Source: Salpingoeca rosetta (Eukaryota > Opisthokonta > Choanoflagellata > Craspedida > Salpingoecidae). Taken from it: DNA of 10,000 nucleotides. This document shows positions 6,003-10,000 of this stretch, piece after piece (the first letter of the stretch is position 1; each line of letters starts with the position of its first letter). The notes beneath the pieces were generated by a model, which made no database searches, had not been told where the DNA came from, and saw only the letters and a list, made by a program, of their open reading frames with translations. The stretch is from positions 14,918 to 24,917 of the forward strand of contig NW_004754921.1 in the NCBI RefSeq assembly GCF_000188695.1, in the 5' to 3' direction. A program made the translations under genes and the position numbers.

Positions 6003-7156
6003 GTGTGCGTGTGTGTGCGTGTGTGGGGGGGGGGGGGGGGGTGTGTGTGTATGTGTGTGTGGGTGTGTGTGGGTGTGGGTGTGGGTGTGGGTGTGGGTGT
6101 GTGTATGTGTGTGTGGGTGTGTGTGGGTGTGGGTGTGTGTCGATGTACGCGTGCATGCCCAAGCGGATGTTGTTTGTGCCTGTGGTACTTTCGATCCGTA
6201 CGTTCTTCCATGCCCTCTTGTAAGCTCATCCCCGCCCCCTTCTGCACCCGACCTGTGCTGTGGTGCATTGTGGCGTGTTTGTACAGAGTGCCGTCGTTGG
6301 AAAGAAGCCCAAGCTGTTCTACCTGCCACCAGAAGAGTACTCAGGATCGAACGGTGTGAAGCGCTTCGTCTTTGACGCGTCACAGGTCCCCTGGGACGTG
6401 GAGTGCCCCATCTACAAGCCCGTCGAGTACACGCACCCGTCTGTGGCGGCGCAGCCCGTGTGGGCGGACCCTGCCGACCCGCGCAAGATCAAGTTCAATG
6501 TGAAGGACGAGGTGAACGGCAAGGTGGTTGATCGCACGTCGTGCCACCCAAGCGGCATCAGCATCGACAGCAACACCGGTCGCCCCATCAACCCGTGGGG
6601 ACGCACGGGCATGACAGGCCGCGGCCTGCTGGGCAAGTGGGGCGTGAACCAGGCAGCGGACACGGTGGTGACGCGGTGGAAGCGATCATCAGACGGCAGC
6701 ATCCTGGAGCGCGACGGCAAGAAGGTGCTGGAGTTTGTGGCCATTCAGCGCATGGACAACAAGATGTGGGCCATCCCAGGTGGCTTTGTCGACAACGGGG
6801 AGGACCGTGCGACGGCAAGCGGGCGCGAGTTCATGGAGGAGGCCCTCGGCACCAAAGACAAGCGTGGTGCGCTGAGCAAGGACGAGGAGGAGTCTGTGGC
6901 TTCCCTCTTTGCCGATGGTGCCGTGGTTGGCCGCATCTACAGCGAGGATCCGCGCAACACGGACAACGCGTGGGTGGAGACGACGTGCGTCAACTTCCAC
7001 GATGAGAGCGGGCGCCACGCCGCAAGGCTCAAGCTCCAGGGCGGCGACGATGCCGAGCACGCGCGCTGGATGATGGTGCACGGCGGCCTTAACCTGTTCG
7101 CCTCACACCGCACCCTCCTGCGCATGGTTGCCAGCTACCACACCGCCTACTACTGA
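158..7156 (+). CDS. TRPM2-like cation channel with C-terminal NUDT9-type ADP-ribose hydrolase domain (5' partial, 16 exons in window)
   Basis: Exon model: 158-262, 409-516, 725-1177, 1404-1579, 1728-1845, 2009-2116, 2378-2437, 2650-2789, 3084-3228, 3522-3650, 3827-3989, 4210-4385, 4747-4822, 5049-5117, 5470-5942, 6287-7156 (TGA). All introns are GT-AG, and joining the exons gives 1122 uninterrupted residues. The protein shows the TRPM order: cytoplasmic homology region, S1-S6 with pore, TRP helix, coiled coil, then a NUDT9-homology domain. TRPM-type landmarks read directly are KNLGP in the S4-S5 linker, NLLIAMFN at the end of S6, NPWGRTG, and DPRNTDNAWVET in the Nudix domain. TRPM2 channels are tetrameric Ca2+-permeable cation channels opened by ADP-ribose and Ca2+; that role is inferred here by homology. 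The N-terminal MHR1/2 part is upstream of the window. Full-length TRPM2 proteins are about 1500 residues, so roughly three quarters is present. The family call is firm. Exact splice sites rest on reading frame, GT-AG and homology, and those lying inside repeats are the least certain. Confidence 0.93.
409..516 (+). CDS. TRPM2-like exon 2: cytoplasmic TRPM homology region
   Basis: It encodes 36 residues (LEPTNKKMME to IQELYE), phase 0. The LxxLY-like end (AIQELYE) corresponds to the 'L..LY' stretch of TRPM proteins after the FV.L motif of exon 1. The acceptor lies behind a run of ten C bases. The donor is GTATTG, and intron 517-724 is ordinary mixed sequence without a repeat. Confidence 0.85.
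725..1177 (+). CDS. TRPM2-like exon 3: low-complexity insert within the cytoplasmic region
   Basis: It encodes 151 residues (partial-protein 72-222), phase 0. A Gly/Asn/Ser-rich start (around GTSNGNNTSANAK) leads into RRDMRPPYCVERMEEILSRL, which looks like the TRPM segment preceding the pre-membrane helices. A Ser/Thr/Pro/Asp-rich stretch follows, and then a charged helix (ENEAEREVQREAVASHILF) that enters exon 4. The central part (about residues 120-205) looks disordered and is a likely species-specific insertion. The donor GTGAGT at 1178 is a good match to consensus. Confidence 0.85.
1305..1396. repeat. (CA)n repeat in intron 3, abutting the exon 4 acceptor
   Basis: It is about 46 CA units with a short ACGC-containing interruption near the left end. 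Only GCTGCAG separates it from exon 4, so the usual pyrimidine tract is replaced by alternating CA. Confidence 0.97.
1404..1579 (+). CDS. TRPM2-like exon 4: pre-membrane helical region
   Basis: It encodes LWAVCLDKYRMAHMFWRRGD and continues to KMKKTS, ending in phase 2 (AA|G gives Lys 281). It matches the TRPM pattern 'LWA..L.R..MA..FW..G...I..AL.A..LL..L', the best-conserved block before the membrane part. The 3' splice site GCTGCAG sits directly after a CA repeat. Intron 4 (1580-1727) has no repeat. Confidence 0.9.
1728..1845 (+). CDS. TRPM2-like exon 5: pre-membrane helical region
   Basis: It encodes KFEKLAVGVLEECHNADSRR to KKNAIR after completing the split Lys codon. It corresponds to the TRPM stretch 'F..LAV.LLE.C...D...A..LL'. 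It ends in phase 0 at the donor GTGCGA. Confidence 0.9.
1875..1944. repeat. (TG)35 repeat in intron 5
   Basis: A pure TG tract starts about 30 bases after the exon 5 donor (GTGCGA at 1846) and ends about 64 bases before the exon 6 acceptor. Confidence 0.97.
2009..2116 (+). CDS. TRPM2-like exon 6: end of pre-membrane region
   Basis: It encodes IAYDANSLAFLSHTATQSVI to KSVTSFIT, phase 0. It matches the TRPM sequence 'LA..A....F..H...Q..L...W.G.L', with the conserved Trp-x-Gly present here as DWYGQL. The acceptor is TGTCGTAG and the donor GTGCGC. Confidence 0.9.
2173..2243. repeat. (TG)n-(CG)n compound repeat in intron 6
   Basis: About 30 TG units pass directly into about five CG units. It is a continuous alternating pyrimidine-purine tract of about 70 bases, the sequence class most able to adopt Z-DNA. 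The flank is GAGTGAGTGAG. Confidence 0.95.
2378..2437 (+). CDS. TRPM2-like exon 7: pre-S1 hydrophobic segment
   Basis: This 60-base exon encodes VLLAFFFPFFILPFIHFQDD, corresponding to the hydrophobic pre-S1 helix of TRPM channels ('LAFFCPP...' in TRPM4). Exon 7 keeps the frame on both sides (phase 0). Intron 7 (2438-2649) is repeat-free. Confidence 0.9.
2650..2789 (+). CDS. TRPM2-like exon 8: pre-S1/S1 linker
   Basis: It encodes a polar, probably disordered linker (KKDETQQTDSRDYFDTGEQD and on), then LRRKFAKFYAAPYT with a split Arg 423 (CG|A). The ending matches the TRPM motif 'FY.AP...F' just before S1. Reading past the donor GTGAGA would reach a stop at once, which supports the splice at 2790. 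Confidence 0.88.
2831..2999. repeat. Interrupted (TG)n repeat in intron 8
   Basis: A tract of about 170 bases: the left half is broken by CTG, GCG and GGT variants, and the right half is nearly pure TG. It fills more than half of the intron and starts about 40 bases after the donor. Confidence 0.96.
3084..3228 (+). CDS. TRPM2-like exon 9: S1 and S2 with part of the Ca2+ site
   Basis: It encodes S1 (FLSDLLSHLALCILTSYFVL, residues 424-443), the S1-S2 loop and S2 (EWILLVWFVALILEELRQ, 454-471). Glu 468 and Gln 471 occupy the positions of the S2 Glu and Gln that coordinate the cytosolic Ca2+ ion in TRPM2/4/5/8. The acceptor is the third AG in the region (CTGAACAG), preceded by a CTGATGCTGA branch-point-like stretch; the two earlier AGs break the frame. 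Confidence 0.92.
3229..3308. repeat. GT-rich repeat starting at the exon 9 donor (intron 9)
   Basis: It starts with GTGTGTCTGTCTGCC right at the splice donor, passes through CTGT and GTAT variants, and ends in about 15 pure TG units. Confidence 0.94.
3399..3513. repeat. CA/CGCA repeat ending at the exon 10 acceptor (intron 9)
   Basis: Alternating CA with frequent GCAC interruptions and one CTCTCT break. Only ATACTCCAG lies between it and exon 10. It is complementary in sense to the GT-rich block at 3229-3308 of the same intron. Confidence 0.95.
3522..3650 (+). CDS. TRPM2-like exon 10: S2-S3 linker and S3
   Basis: It encodes MIFFDGFAEYISDTWNRLDL followed by the hydrophobic S3 helix to GFGVRV and a polar loop. 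Asn 487 and Asp 490 in WNRLD match the S3 Asn/Asp pair that completes the intracellular Ca2+ site of TRPM2. The acceptor CTCCAG follows a CA/CG repeat. The donor is GTGCGG, and intron 10 (3651-3826) has no repeat. Confidence 0.92.
3827..3989 (+). CDS. TRPM2-like exon 11: S4, S4-S5 linker and S5
   Basis: It encodes S4 (HAFLVVVLWLRFMRYYALS), the linker with KNLGPKLIMM, and S5 (about DVTTFIFLLIIFLI). S4 carries only two Arg (531, 534), as expected of a non-voltage-driven TRP S4. KNLGPK matches the TRPM2 signature 'K.LGPK'. It ends with one base of a Gly codon (phase 1) at a donor that runs straight into a GT repeat. Confidence 0.93.
3990..4077. repeat. GT/CTGT repeat at the exon 11 donor (intron 11)
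   Basis: The repeat begins with the donor GT itself. It contains two near copies of a TGTCTGTATCTGTGTCTGTG block. A C12 run lies further along the same intron at 4171-4182. Confidence 0.93.
4210..4385 (+). CDS. TRPM2-like exon 12: end of S5, pore helix, selectivity filter, turret
   Basis: It encodes YGIAAQSLLF, then the pore helix and filter QIYGELFLDDL (residues 599-609), then the outer turret with Cys 615 and Cys 624. These cysteines match the conserved disulfide of the TRPM pore turret. The filter reads IYGE, as in TRPM1/3/6/7, rather than the FGQIPG of human TRPM2. The acidic Glu and Asp pair after the filter suits a Ca2+-permeable pore. It begins with two bases of Gly 569. Confidence 0.93.
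4402..4504. repeat. (GT)n repeat in intron 12
   Basis: It is about 50 GT units, starting 16 bases after the exon 12 donor (GTGAGG), with a few GCG interruptions at the right end before it passes into CT and CTGT repeats. Confidence 0.96.
4521..4625. repeat. 28-bp minisatellite, 3.75 copies, in intron 12
   Basis: Perfect tandem copies start at 4521, 4549 and 4577, and a 21-base partial copy starts at 4605. The unit is built of CTGT tetramers around a CTACCTGCCTGTGTG core. There is no spacer between copies. Confidence 0.95.
4747..4822 (+). CDS. TRPM2-like exon 13: S6
   Basis: It encodes EVRMVPFFLAVYVLVTNILL and VNLLI, the pore-lining S6 helix. N.LL.NLLIA is the standard TRPM S6 motif, with its Ala codon split by intron 13 (G|CC). 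The donor is GTGCGG. Confidence 0.93.
4879..4952. repeat. CA repeat with ATG interruptions in intron 13
   Basis: CA units are broken at intervals by ATGCACAC, giving a short CACATG-type higher-order pattern, and end in CGCGCG. It lies in the first half of the intron, away from the acceptor. Confidence 0.94.
5049..5117 (+). CDS. TRPM2-like exon 14: end of S6 and TRP helix
   Basis: It encodes MFNDTYIKVQDRAEHLWCEQ and NY, completing LLIAMFN and starting the amphipathic TRP helix. Trp 670 corresponds to the conserved Trp of the TRP box ('IWKFQR' in human TRPM2). It is a small exon with both ends in phase 1 or split codons, so its skipping would remove the gate. Its size of 69 bases is divisible by three. 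Confidence 0.92.
5329..5461. repeat. Two GT repeat blocks in intron 14
   Basis: Blocks at 5329-5398 and 5415-5461 are separated by TTTCATGCATGCGTTCAC. The first contains two near copies of a TATGTGTGTGTGTTTGTGTG unit. The second runs to within 8 bases of the exon 15 acceptor (CGATTCAG), so that splice site has no polypyrimidine tract. Confidence 0.95.
5470..5942 (+). CDS. TRPM2-like exon 15: TRP domain, acidic stretch and coiled coil
   Basis: It encodes ELFLEYKERPFLPAPLILIT (TRPM: 'EY..RP...PP.I..SH'), then a hydrophobic helix ending SYCFRRCCNSH, an acidic run DDDDDDE-like (DDDDDE) and a lysine-rich stretch. A heptad-like helix follows at about residues 739-796 (LENRVAATF...MDQLLEHMV...LDRQIVTLK). 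In TRPM channels this coiled coil joins the four subunits. The CFRRCC cysteines near the membrane are possible acylation sites, and RRRTSS at the end is a possible basophilic kinase site; both are inference. The donor lies at the very start of a GT repeat. Confidence 0.9.
5943..6140. repeat. GT, poly-G and GGGTGT repeats filling the first half of intron 15
   Basis: (GT)n starts at the splice donor and runs to about 6024. Seventeen consecutive G follow (6025-6041), then GT and (GGGTGT)n. A 39-base stretch from about 6045 recurs 54 bases downstream from about 6099, showing a recent local duplication. Confidence 0.95.
6071..6097 (+). other. G-quadruplex-forming motif in intron 15
   Basis: Five GGG runs, at 6071, 6077, 6083, 6089 and 6095, are separated by identical TGT loops. 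This meets the strict G3-N1-7 quadruplex rule. It is on the transcribed-RNA sense strand, so both DNA and RNA forms are possible. Confidence 0.85.
6287..7156 (+). CDS. TRPM2-like exon 16: linker and complete NUDT9-homology domain
   Basis: It encodes 289 residues ending YHTAYY and TGA. Order: a linker with KKPKLFYLP; the substrate-domain landmarks VPWDVECPIYKP, NPWGRTG and VVTRWKR; then AIPGG followed by the Nudix box at 6782-6850 (G-x5-E-x7-REFMEEALG); then DPRNTDNAWVET and the C-terminal NLFASHRTLLRMV. NUDT9 enzymes cleave ADP-ribose to AMP and ribose-5-phosphate. The REFxEE metal-binding core is intact here and closer to human NUDT9 than to human TRPM2, where it is degenerate. Activity is therefore predicted but not shown. 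The whole domain is free of introns, unlike the channel part. Confidence 0.95.
   Translation, partial: SAVVGKKPKLFYLPPEEYSGSNGVKRFVFDASQVPWDVECPIYKPVEYTHPSVAAQPVWADPADPRKIKFNVKDEVNGKVVDRTSCHPSGISIDSNTGRPINPWGRTGMTGRGLLGKWGVNQAADTVVTRWKRSSDGSILERDGKKVLEFVAIQRMDNKMWAIPGGFVDNGEDRATASGREFMEEALGTKDKRGALSKDEEESVASLFADGAVVGRIYSEDPRNTDNAWVETTCVNFHDESGRHAARLKLQGGDDAEHARWMMVHGGLNLFASHRTLLRMVASYHTAYY
6782..6850 (+). other. Intact Nudix box
   Basis: The translated motif spans 23 residues (partial-protein 999-1021). It has the opening Gly, Glu at position 7, and REFMEE holding the catalytic/metal-binding glutamates. The last Gly-hydrophobic pair of the general consensus is replaced by Ala-Leu-Gly, much as NUDT9 has Ala-Leu there. 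Confidence 0.93.
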
Positions 7157-7172
7157 GTTGTCACTGTCTGCT

Positions 7173-7320
7173 TGTGTGTGTGTGTGTGTGTGTTTGTTTG
7201 TGTAAATGTGCGCTTGTGTGTGTGTGTGCGTCTATTTGTCTGTCTGTCTGCATTGTTTTGTGTCTGTTCACGCTTGTGTGTGTGTGTGTGTGTGTGTGTG
7301 CTCTGTGTCTGTGTGTGTGT
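7173..7320. repeat. GT/TCTG repeats in the 3' UTR of the TRPM2-like gene
   Basis: Three GT blocks (about 7173-7194, 7214-7229 and 7274-7300) with short TCTG repeats and a further GT block to 7320. They start only about 17 bases after the TGA. Confidence 0.94.
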
Positions 7321-7767
7321 ATTGGTTTGAGTGGCCATCTTTCTTCCGTCGCTCCTTTTCCTTCTGTTTCTTGTTTTGCTTTGCTTTCTGCCTGCAGGCA
7401 CTTCTGCGGATGTTCTGTTGGAACCATTCATTACACACTTTCCGTGACATATCGCCGTCATCGCAAACACGCCTGCACAAGCAACCACTGCGAAGCAGCA
7501 TGATGAGCGCGACGTGCTGTGCTGCTGGGTGCTGATTACAAACAAGCTTCCCAGATCCTCAAAGTGGGACTGATGGTCTGTTCTGCTTGCCTTGGCACTT
7601 GAGTGGTTTACTGTATGTTCGTCTGCTGCTGCTCTGCTGCTTGGTCAGTGGGCTTGTGGGCAGCTGCATCAACCGTGCCCTGTAACAGATCGTGAAGTCT
7701 CAAGGCGAAACCAAGGGTCGCCAGCGACATCTGCCAGAACAAAAAGACAAGGCAAACGCCATGTACT

Positions 7768-7869
7768 CACACACAAACACACACACGCACACGCACAAAC
7801 GCATTCGCGCACAAACGCATTCGCGCACGCACACACACACACACATACGCACACATACACACAAACACA
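7768..7869. repeat. CA repeat with a 16-bp tandem duplication
   Basis: CA-rich tract downstream of the minus-strand gene's stop. It contains two perfect, adjacent copies of a 16-base unit (GCACAAACGCATTCGC) at 7793-7808 and 7809-7824. Confidence 0.93.
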
Positions 7870-7908
7870 ATTGCGTTCTCTCTTTCCTTGCGTCCCTCTA
7901 GCCCTCCC

Positions 7909-10000
7909 TCACACGCTGGATGCTCTCTGACCCGTGAGCGCACGCTTGATTTCGTCCTTCGTTCTGTTGACAAGCGTAACAGACGGCCACAAAACGTGGC
8001 TGGAGTCACGGCAGTCTGAGATGACAAGCGTCTGCACAGCAGGCAGCGAGTCAACGCTATCAAATGTGCACCGCTGCAACGCCAGCCGCCGCACGCCGGC
8101 AAACAGGCTCAAGTCACTGAGCCGACGCGAGTGCACCTGCATCGAATTCACGTCACTGATGACGGGGCCTGCAAGCGTCATGGGGCCCGGGCCTTCGAAT
8201 CTCACGGCGCCCACGCACGACAGCTCCTCAACGGTAATGTTGGGCGCATACGCACACACGAACGTGTCCGTGTCGCGGACGCGGACAGTGCCAGCACAAT
8301 TGTACAGGTGCACTTGCTCGCAGGACGAGAAGACGGCTTCTATATGCTGATGGCGCAAGGTGACGTGCCGGAGATGGCGAAGGCGCTCCAAGCCAATGAG
8401 AGTGGACATGTGGCGGGTTCCATTGACAATCGCAGCATTCACCGTCAAGTATCGCACGTGCTCCAGCATGGCTACGTTGGTACGCAGTCGCCCGCGAACA
8501 GACAGGCCCACTCTCTGCACGAAAGACGGCAGTGTGTCCTTGATGTCAGCAGCCTGAACGTCGTGCAGCTGCACGCGTGTTCCGGCCGCCACCGCAGACA
8601 GTGCGGAGAGGTCGCGCGTTGCGTCTCCCTGAAGCACGAGGAGGTTCACGCGCGCGCTCAATGCAGCCACCACCTCGCGTGTCAGGCGCGTGTTGATGAC
8701 CACCTTGTTGGCGTGTGCAAAGGGCGGCAGCTCCTCCAGAGCAGTGCAGTTCGTCAGGCACGCGATGTCAACACTCGGCATGCAGTCGATGCTGTGCAAC
8801 TCATTGCATTCGACAGCGAAACGGGCCGCGCGTGGGAGATGAAGGTGCAGTTTCGGCGGTGGTGTGGTGGTTGTGGTGGTGGCGGTGGCGGTGGCGGTGG
8901 GAAGCCGTGTTGGCTGGACAAGAAGGACAAGTTGGGTGGCGTTCAACGTGATGTGCTGGCCAACCTTGGACCGCAAGCTGTGCGCAGTGTACCCGGACAG
9001 ATTGAGACAGGGAACGTCCCTGAGAGGGGTCAAGTCCGCACCCACCCTCGTGAGCGACACGCGCTGAGCACAACGCAGAGGGCTGAGGTCCATCCCTGAG
9101 AGGGCACGCAACGAGACATCCGCCACACCATCCAAAGCTGAAACATCTGTGATGGTGTTGCCTTGTCCCAGCAACTTGACACTACGGACGTGGTGGAAAC
9201 GTGCATCCAGGGTGCATTGGTCTGCGGCAAGAATCCACAAGAGCTTGCTCACGTTGGTGAAGCTGCAGCGAGCAATCACATGGCGCGTGTCCCGACATGC
9301 CACGCAAACGTCATCAACATCGGCCAGGTGCATCTCTTCAATACCGCCCGTCACGTGAAAGTAGAAGTTGCGCCCGCGCGGTGATCCCATCCGCGCCCTC
9401 ATGCGATGAAAGGCCTCAAGGTCTTCCTGGCACGTGCGTGTAAGCGCAACAGATAGGCGCGCTGGGCACAGGGAGCAGCCGCCTGCCCCTGGGCCTGCGG
9501 TCTCTGTGTGATGTGTTACACGCTGCGAATGAGGGCTATGGCCTCGTTGGTGTGCATGTTGTGCGAGGCCTGTCTCTTTCTTGTCCAGCGTGGCTTCCCT
9601 GGTTCGTCTTTGAGACGTGACCACATTTGCTGCTGCTGTTGCTGTCGTTGTTGTTGCTGCGGTTGGGTTGGTTGGTGTTTGGTCTGGCGCTGATGCATGC
9701 CCCCCTTTCTCATCGTCGCTCAAGCTCGTAGATTGCACACGTGAGGGAGTTGAGGCCCTGATGTCCTCATCGTTATCGGCAAGCCATGCCTCCATGCCGT
9801 CCAAGCTGTGAAAGGACAGCCGCCCGCAGCCCGCAAACGACTCACGAAACTCCCGCGTGCGGTTGCACGTCCGCAAGAACGCGCACTCCCCATTCCAAAC
9901 AACGCCCAGCCAGGAGTAGACCAGGAACCGGTCTTCAAGCCAAGCCGTGGCTGAAATGATGACGCAATCATCCTTGGCCGCGAGGCCCGCAGCAGTCGAC
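7909..10000 (-). CDS. Leucine-rich-repeat-like protein of unknown function (5' partial)
   Basis: The frame is open from the right edge (first full codon 9999-9997) to TGA at 7911-7909, giving 696 residues with no in-frame stop. No intron is needed. I do not recognise a named gene. The N-terminal visible part (about residues 1-75) is Trp/Phe-rich and folded-looking (LEDRFLVYSWLGVVWNGE, FHSLDGMEAWL). A low-complexity Thr/Ala/Gln/His linker follows (about 80-175), then the repeat region from about 215 to the end. There DVSAL, DLSPL and DLTPL recur at 19- and 18-residue spacing (residues 285, 304, 322), with later DLSAL (463) and DLSLF (629). This resembles the short 'D(V/L)SAL' leucine-rich repeats known from protists and large DNA viruses. 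A Thr/Ala-Pro insert interrupts it at about 368-382. No signal peptide or membrane helix can be judged, because the N-terminus is outside. A role in protein binding is a guess from the repeat type only. Confidence 0.8.
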   Translation of the reverse strand, partial: STAAGLAAKDDCVIISATAWLEDRFLVYSWLGVVWNGECAFLRTCNRTREFRESFAGCGRLSFHSLDGMEAWLADNDEDIRASTPSRVQSTSLSDDEKGGHASAPDQTPTNPTAATTTTATAAANVVTSQRRTREATLDKKETGLAQHAHQRGHSPHSQRVTHHTETAGPGAGGCSLCPARLSVALTRTCQEDLEAFHRMRARMGSPRGRNFYFHVTGGIEEMHLADVDDVCVACRDTRHVIARCSFTNVSKLLWILAADQCTLDARFHHVRSVKLLGQGNTITDVSALDGVADVSLRALSGMDLSPLRCAQRVSLTRVGADLTPLRDVPCLNLSGYTAHSLRSKVGQHITLNATQLVLLVQPTRLPTATATATTTTTTPPPKLHLHLPRAARFAVECNELHSIDCMPSVDIACLTNCTALEELPPFAHANKVVINTRLTREVVAALSARVNLLVLQGDATRDLSALSAVAAGTRVQLHDVQAADIKDTLPSFVQRVGLSVRGRLRTNVAMLEHVRYLTVNAAIVNGTRHMSTLIGLERLRHLRHVTLRHQHIEAVFSSCEQVHLYNCAGTVRVRDTDTFVCAYAPNITVEELSCVGAVRFEGPGPMTLAGPVISDVNSMQVHSRRLSDLSLFAGVRRLALQRCTFDSVDSLPAVQTLVISDCRDSSHVLWPSVTLVNRTKDEIKRALTGQRASSV
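8857..8900. repeat. In-frame GGT/GGC trinucleotide repeat in the minus-strand gene
   Basis: Plus-strand GGT and GGC units encode a Thr/Ala run (ATATATTTTTTPPP on the minus strand). It sits between leucine-rich-repeat blocks, is in frame, and is a likely length-variable site. Confidence 0.85.
8977..9204 (-). other. DVSAL-type leucine-rich repeat block
   Basis: Inside the minus-strand gene, the motif (D)-(V/L)-(S/T)-(A/P)-L occurs three times at 19- and 18-residue intervals, each preceded by a V/L-x-L strand-like stretch (ADVSLRAL, QRVSLTRV, PCLNLSGY). This spacing is shorter than the 22-24 residues of classical leucine-rich repeats. Confidence 0.6.
9628..9660. repeat. In-frame TGC/TGT trinucleotide repeat in the minus-strand gene
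   Basis: Encodes an Ala/Thr-rich run (TTTTATAAA) in the N-terminal linker of the minus-strand protein. The repeat preserves frame and marks a disordered region. Confidence 0.8.

Larger units (their letters stand above)
7157..7908. other. Convergent intergenic / 3' UTR region
   Basis: About 750 bases lie between the two stop codons. The left part holds GT repeats, the middle (7330-7750) is unremarkable mixed sequence without a convincing reading frame, and the right part holds CA repeats. No AATAAA is seen on either strand; TGTAAA at 7201 (plus) is the only element reminiscent of a poly(A) signal and is weak evidence. Both transcripts must end here, so their 3' ends may overlap. Confidence 0.7.

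Noticed and set aside
7174..7545. Open frames of about 110-130 codons downstream of the TRPM2-like stop
   Set aside because: They are made largely of GT-repeat translation and poorly composed sequence; nothing suggests a separate gene.
7157..7908. tRNA or other structured RNA gene in the intergenic region
   Set aside because: No cloverleaf, A/B box pair or other recognisable RNA element was found by reading both strands.
8131..9099. 322-codon plus-strand open frame opposite the leucine-rich-repeat gene
   Set aside because: It is the antisense shadow of the minus-strand gene, which has recurring leucine-rich motifs; the plus frame has no repeat, domain or coherent composition.
9874..9876. 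TTG at 9876 as the start of the minus-strand protein
   Set aside because: The frame continues open to the window edge with protein-like sequence (LEDRFLVYSWLGVVW), and a eukaryotic gene would not normally start at TTG. The start is outside the window.

Overview
The window is nuclear DNA of a unicellular or early-branching eukaryote and carries parts of two convergent protein genes. The plus-strand gene (158-7156) is a TRPM2-type cation channel with a C-terminal NUDT9-like ADP-ribose pyrophosphatase domain. It is cut by 15 GT-AG introns of 146-361 bases inside the window. The minus-strand gene (10000-7909) is one long uninterrupted reading frame for a leucine-rich-repeat-like protein of unknown function. 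The standard code fits (TGA ends both genes). The compact introns, G+C-rich exons and a TRPM2 channel that keeps an intact Nudix box fit a choanoflagellate-like organism (for example a Salpingoeca relative). That is an inference from sequence character, not a database match.

Layout: 1-157 is the end of an upstream intron, made of a pure CT repeat running off the left edge, followed by a 3' splice site. Positions 158-2116 hold exons 1-6, the cytoplasmic TRPM homology region before the membrane part. Positions 2378-5117 hold exons 7-14: the pre-S1 segment, S1-S4, S4-S5 linker, S5, pore, S6 and the start of the TRP helix. Exon 15 (5470-5942) holds the rest of the TRP helix, an acidic stretch and a coiled coil. 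Exon 16 (6287-7156) carries the whole NUDT9-homology domain. Joined, the exons encode 1122 residues without a break; the N-terminal part (TRPM homology regions 1/2) lies upstream of the window.

Positions 7157-7908 are the shared downstream region of the two genes. It holds GT repeats on the plus-gene side and CA repeats on the minus-gene side, and no recognisable gene. Positions 7909-10000 hold the 3' part (696 residues) of the minus-strand gene, whose frame stays open to the right edge.

The most striking sequence-level feature is the density of dinucleotide repeats. About ten of the fifteen introns, plus the upstream intron and both downstream regions, carry GT, CA or CT tracts, while the TRPM2-like exons carry none. 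Several splice sites lie inside or directly against these tracts. Biologically, the channel is predicted to open with ADP-ribose and Ca2+ at the plasma membrane or an internal membrane. Its C-terminal domain keeps the residues needed to hydrolyse ADP-ribose, so it is a candidate 'channel-enzyme'. The function of the neighbouring leucine-rich-repeat protein cannot be inferred from this context.
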